Below, in pieces: positions 43,005 to 46,030 of a stretch of DNA of 46,030 nucleotides (its first letter is position 1; each line of letters opens with the position of its first letter). The translations under genes and the position numbers were made by a program. Below the pieces are notes generated by a model. That model was not told the DNA's origin, did not search any database, and worked only from the letters and a program-made list of their open reading frames with translations. Source of the DNA: Planctomycetota bacterium (GTDB lineage Bacteria > Planctomycetota > UBA1135 > JACQFD01); contig JACQFD010000018.1 of NCBI GenBank assembly GCA_016200225.1, forward strand, positions 1-46,030, written 5' to 3'.

Positions 43005-44334
43005 TGGAATCCTCCCCGGCGGGAATTTCGTTGAGATCGGCTCCGCAGCAGGCGAGGAGGTCGCCGACGGCCTTTTCGCGCTCGGTGCGCGCCCGCTCGA
43101 GGCCGCGCCGGATTTCGAGCAGGGCGCGCCGCGCCTCGATGAGATCGGTATATTGTACAGTTCCGGCCCCGAAGCGCGCCGAAAGCGCCTTCAGCGCGCC
43201 CTCCGCTTTCGGTAACAATTGTTTTTGATAATATTCACTCCGACGTTCCGATTCGCGAAACATCGTGATCGCTCCGGCCGTCTCGGCCGCGAGATCGTTT
43301 AATTTAGAACGGCGCAGCGCGACGGTTTCATGAACTTTCGCCTCGGCTTCGGCGATCGCCGCACGAACGCGGTCGCGGCGCAACGGCAGCGAAAACGACA
43401 ACATCGGCATGTTGTCGGTTCCCTCGCGGCGGAATTCGACGCCGAGATCGGATTCGTTTTCGGCGTGCGCGACGGCGACGCCCTCGCGCGCCTCGCGAAT
43501 GCGGCCCTCCACTTCCTTAATATCATGATTGCGCCGCGCGGATAATAAAAATAACTGTTCGTCGGTCGCCTCGAGCGCGAGCGCCATCATCGGCTCCGGA
43601 GGTTCGAGCGCCGCGAGCGGGTCTCGTGACATCAGAACATTAACTTTCGCCGCGGCGAGATCGAGCGCGGCCCGCGCCGCCGCGAGCGCGTCGCGGCTTT
43701 TGTCCATTTCGACCGTGAATCGCAGCCATTCGTCCGCGGACGCCGCGCCGGTCGCGATGCGCTGTTTCAGCGGGCGTTCGAGCTCGGCTATAAGTAATAA
43801 ATCTTTTTTTGCAATTTCGACCTCGCGCGCGGCGAGGTCGAAGTCCGCGTACGCCGCGCGAAACACGCCCTTCCGCGCGAATCGTTTACTTTCGAAATTC
43901 TTATGAAGCGTGCGGGCCTCCTCGATCGCCTGCCGGGCGCGCGCGTCGAGCTTGCGCGGCGCGGGCAGCGCCTGCGACGCGGAGAGCAGTATATTATTAA
44001 ATAACCCACCGATCGGTTCCGTTAACATCCAGCCGATGCCGAACACCGGATCCGGCGGCGTTCCGGCGATCACGGCGCGTTCGACGGCGGCGGCCCACTG
44101 GAAATAGTGCATTTCGATGTCGGGATCGGCCAGCAGCGCCCGTTCTAACAAATCCACGTAGGGCGAGTCCGGACGCACGTCCGGCAGCGCGCGCTGCTCG
44201 AACGGACGCGAATAGGCCGCGCCGGCCTTGTCGAGCGCCACGCGTTCGCGCTCCTCGCCCGGCGGGACCGAGCGGCAGCCGAAAATTACAAATAGCGAAA
44301 CGCCGAAAAATAAATGAAATGGTGTACGTTGCAC
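42997..44334 (-). CDS. cusC: Outer-membrane efflux lipoprotein (CusC/TolC family)
   Basis: GTG start at 44334 with GGAGG 8-9 nt upstream; 445 residues. The signal ends in a lipobox, FVIFGC (Cys20), so the protein is a lipoprotein. Two long helical repeats typical of TolC-family channels follow: PYVDLLERALLADPDIEM and a second half from LFLLSARRNHDIKEVEGRI, each with extended coiled coils (KRFARKGVFRAAYADFDLA; RSEYYQKQLLPKAEGALKAL). A conserved SFSLPLRRDRVRAAI lies between the halves. It forms the outer-membrane exit duct of the metal pump. It overlaps cusB and follows the Cys-rich gene by 121 bp. Confidence 0.9.
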   Translation of the reverse strand: MQRTPFHLFFGVSLFVIFGCRSVPPGEERERVALDKAGAAYSRPFEQRALPDVRPDSPYVDLLERALLADPDIEMHYFQWAAAVERAVIAGTPPDPVFGIGWMLTEPIGGLFNNILLSASQALPAPRKLDARARQAIEEARTLHKNFESKRFARKGVFRAAYADFDLAAREVEIAKKDLLLIAELERPLKQRIATGAASADEWLRFTVEMDKSRDALAAARAALDLAAAKVNVLMSRDPLAALEPPEPMMALALEATDEQLFLLSARRNHDIKEVEGRIREAREGVAVAHAENESDLGVEFRREGTDNMPMLSFSLPLRRDRVRAAIAEAEAKVHETVALRRSKLNDLAAETAGAITMFRESERRSEYYQKQLLPKAEGALKALSARFGAGTVQYTDLIEARRALLEIRRGLERARTEREKAVGDLLACCGADLNEIPAGEDSNE

Positions 44335-44455
44335 GGATGTGCCCTCCGCCGCGGGCGCGGCGAACGCGTTGTGGAAGTTAACAAAATCGCCGCCGAACGA
44401 ACGGCCGGCGCACGCAACGCAGCCGCGGACAGGACTCGCCTTCCGCGGCCTGGTC

Positions 44456-44857
44456 CTAACAACGCAACATTAACATTCGCGGCGGCGCATGTCCGCGCCC
44501 GCGTTCGCAATAATTAATTTCTACAAATGACGGCGCGATCCTGCGCGACGCCAGAATTGTTAATTCAACGAACCACGCATCCAACCCGGCGCCCGGGGAA
44601 TCCGGCAGCGCGGGCGATTCGTTGCCGACATGCGTCGCCGGTTCGATCGCGCAACACTCACAATCGGCGGCCGGCATCTTTGTCTTGCCGGGATTGCTGT
44701 CTTCGTGGCTGGCGCCGCGGTTGCAACACGACTTTCGCGTTTGCGTTTTCGCGGCGCTGAAGAAGCTGCCGAAACAACAAATACTGCAGCGCGCCGTACC
44801 GAGCGCCGGCGCGGTGAACGCCAGCACAATCAGCAGAAAAATGAGCATGCGCCGCAT
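44456..44857 (-). CDS. Small secreted Cys-rich protein at the head of the metal-efflux operon
   Basis: ATG 44857 is preferred because it gives a signal peptide (MRRMLIFLLIVLAFTAPALG); the frame is open to 44911. 133 residues. The mature part is rich in paired Cys: ARCSICCFGS, RKSCCNRG and DCECCAIE, with further Cys in INYC and at the very C-terminus (MLMLRC). Such clusters commonly bind Cu(I), Ag(I) or zinc-group metals. It lies upstream of cusCBA on the same strand, where CusF-like metallochaperones or sensors are often found, so a periplasmic metal-binding role is inferred. It is not homologous to CusF by eye. The second ECF sigma gene diverges from it. Confidence 0.6.
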   Translation of the reverse strand: MRRMLIFLLIVLAFTAPALGTARCSICCFGSFFSAAKTQTRKSCCNRGASHEDSNPGKTKMPAADCECCAIEPATHVGNESPALPDSPGAGLDAWFVELTILASRRIAPSFVEINYCERGRGHAPPRMLMLRC

Positions 44858-44969
44858 CTGGAGAGTATCGGCGGCGTCGCGGATACAAAACAAGGGCGAA
44901 AATCCGTCCACCGAGCCAGCGGGCGAACCTGTGACATCGTCCGGAACCCCGTAGAATTGCGCAATACCC
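44858..44969. promoter_or_regulatory. Divergent promoter region, metal-efflux operon versus ECF sigma factor
   Basis: 112 bp between the ATG of the Cys-rich gene and the GTG of the sigma gene. It must hold the promoters of both units. If the ECF factor controls the metal operon its target box should be here, but none was recognised. Confidence 0.4.
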
Positions 44970-45581
44970 GTGAATCAGGAAATCAATGGACTCGTCGACA
45001 AGGCGTCGCGCGGCGACGCCGGCGCGGTGGACGCGTTGCTCGAACGACACCTGCCTCAATTGCAAGCCTACATACGGCTTCGCGCGGGACGCCTTTTGTT
45101 ATTAAAAGAATCGAGTTCGGATCTTGCGCAGTCGGTGTGCCGCGAGATTCTCACGCACATGGATCGTTATCAATTCCGAGGCGAAGGAGAGTTCCGCACA
45201 TGGTTGTATTCGACCGCGCTCCGCAAAATCTGGAAACGTTATGAACACTACACCGCCGAAAAACGCGACGTTCGCCGGGACAAGGATCTGTTTAAAAACC
45301 AGTCGAATTCCGAACAGGCCTCCGCGGCGCTTTTGTTAAATTATCGAAAAATCGCGACGCCGAGCCAGGACGTCGGCGCGGCCGAGGAACTTGCGCGCAT
45401 CGAAAGCATGTTGGCGCGCTTGCCGGACGATTATCGCGAAGTCATTTTGTTATCAAGAGTCATGGGACTGCCGGGAAAGCAAGTCGCAGAACTGTTAGGT
45501 CGATCGGAAACCGCCGCAAGGTCTCTCCTCGTCCGAGCCTTGGCCGCATTGGCGGAGGAAATTGATAAGAACTGGAAATAA
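44970..45581 (+). CDS. ECF RNA polymerase sigma factor
   Basis: 203 residues from a GTG start. Region 2: LLLKESSSDLAQSVCREILTH and FRTWLYSTALRKIWKRYEHY. Region 4: LPDDYREVILLSRVMGLPGKQVAELLG then ETAARSLLVRALAAL. It is a clear paralogue of the factor at 31935-32540: same length, same start, similar residues throughout both domains (SADDLVQSVCKEVL against SSDLAQSVCREIL). No anti-sigma gene is adjacent. Divergence from the metal-efflux operon suggests that it controls that operon. The structured non-coding repeat starts 64 bp after its stop. Confidence 0.9.
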   Translation: MNQEINGLVDKASRGDAGAVDALLERHLPQLQAYIRLRAGRLLLLKESSSDLAQSVCREILTHMDRYQFRGEGEFRTWLYSTALRKIWKRYEHYTAEKRDVRRDKDLFKNQSNSEQASAALLLNYRKIATPSQDVGAAEELARIESMLARLPDDYREVILLSRVMGLPGKQVAELLGRSETAARSLLVRALAALAEEIDKNWK

Positions 45582-45645
45582 AGAAAAATTTTGGAAAAGG
45601 GGACGGGTCCAATTATTTAATATATCTAATATGAGTGATATCAAA

Positions 45646-45900
45646 TAGGTCAATGCGGGCGGCGGGCTCCGCGGCGCGGCGCAGCGGCGATGCTCCGGCC
45701 ACGCCCTGTCGCGACCCACACGAAAGCGAGAACCACACGCTCGACGCGACGGGGCGTCGCCTTCGCCGCCGCTGTCTGTCGCCACGGACCCGCCGCCCGC
45801 CAGTACTAACGATAGCAGGTCACTAATAAAAGCGCGGCTGCTCGGCCGTCGCGGCGCGCGCGACCGCCTCGCGGTCATCGATCCCGGCCACATGACACAA
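45646..45900. ncRNA. Structured non-coding repeat, copy 2 (candidate RNA)
   Basis: This 255-bp element starts TAGGTCAA (45646-45653) and ends GGCCACATGACACAA (45886-45900). A 12-bp stem pairs 45655-45666 with 45789-45800, a bulged C follows, and 45668-45675 pairs with 45781-45788. Inner stems are GTCGCG (45708-45713) with CGCGAC (45745-45750), and AGCG (45725-45728) with CGCT (45738-45741). Every stem has its counterpart in copy 1 at 37376-37640, and differences between copies preserve pairing. CACTAATA (45821-45828) and CTGCTCGGCCG (45838-45848) are shared. No credible coding frame. It occupies most of the 449 bp after the last sigma gene. Confidence 0.6.
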
Positions 45901-45965
45901 ACACCCAATTTTTATAATATCCCCCCGCTGGGCGCTCGTTGGGTTGGGTCGCGGCGAGTTGCGCA

Positions 45966-46016
45966 GGCAATATTAAGATTGTCGGCCGCGTCGCGGCCGA
46001 CATTCTTACTATTGCC
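45966..46016. repeat. 24-bp-arm inverted repeat near the window edge
   Basis: Arms 45966-45989 and 45993-46016 are complementary at 22 of 24 positions around a 3-bp loop. The inner core is TGTCGGCCGC with its exact complement. It could be a terminator of a gene beyond the edge or a stand-alone hairpin. There is no T-run. A short minus-strand frame through it (from ATG 46027) is not convincing as a gene. Confidence 0.6.
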
Positions 46017-46030
46017 GAGCACTTCCATGA

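Noticed and set aside
45910..46027. Short minus-strand gene starting ATG at 46027
   Set aside because: Only 38 codons, runs through a strong inverted repeat, and lacks any ribosome site or family feature.

Overview
The window comes from a GC-rich bacterial chromosome, most likely Planctomycetota or a close relative. No rRNA or taxonomic marker gene is present, so this is inferred from content: ECF sigma factors, one beside a very large Ser/Thr kinase; FG-GAP proteins ending in a Gly-Thr-Pro-Gly-Cys domain; large secreted proteins of carboxypeptidase-regulatory-like modules; TPR and HEAT proteins; and Arg/Pro/Ser-rich secreted tails.

Layout. 1-1.9 kb is mobile or decayed DNA: an edge fragment like an IS630-type transposase, a probably frameshifted small secreted gene, and an AAA/DUF4143 ATPase headed by a long palindrome. 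1.9-8.0 kb (minus) encodes a secreted PDZ protein, a 1161-aa modular protein and a degenerate metallopeptidase-like protein. 8.3-11.8 kb (plus) is a HEAT protein followed by three minor pseudopilin-like genes. 12.0-15.4 kb is a TPR-CHAT protein. 16.4-20.5 kb is a divergent pair: a GH15 glucosidase and a fused trehalose-6-phosphate synthase/phosphatase. 20.6-21.3 kb holds a thioredoxin-like lipoprotein split by an in-frame TGA, read here as selenocysteine. 21.5-24.4 kb is a second modular protein plus a small secreted partner. 24.4-27.2 kb is an S9 peptidase and a small membrane protein. 27.3-37.3 kb is a giant kinase with an external beta-propeller, a divergent ECF sigma factor and two secreted FG-GAP proteins. 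37.8-44.9 kb is a heavy-metal efflux operon (Cys-rich protein, CusC, CusB, CusA) divergent from a second ECF sigma factor.

The two most notable observations are the selenoprotein candidate (UxxC motif, SECIS-like hairpin, one continuous reading frame across the TGA) and a roughly 250-bp non-coding repeat at 37.4 and 45.65 kb. The two long copies of the repeat form the same nested stems with compensatory base changes, and a third, shortened, inverted copy lies beside the first.

Many genes look cell-envelope directed. The two ECF sigma factors are paralogues and each is divergent from a likely target: the kinase sensor in one case, the metal-efflux operon in the other.
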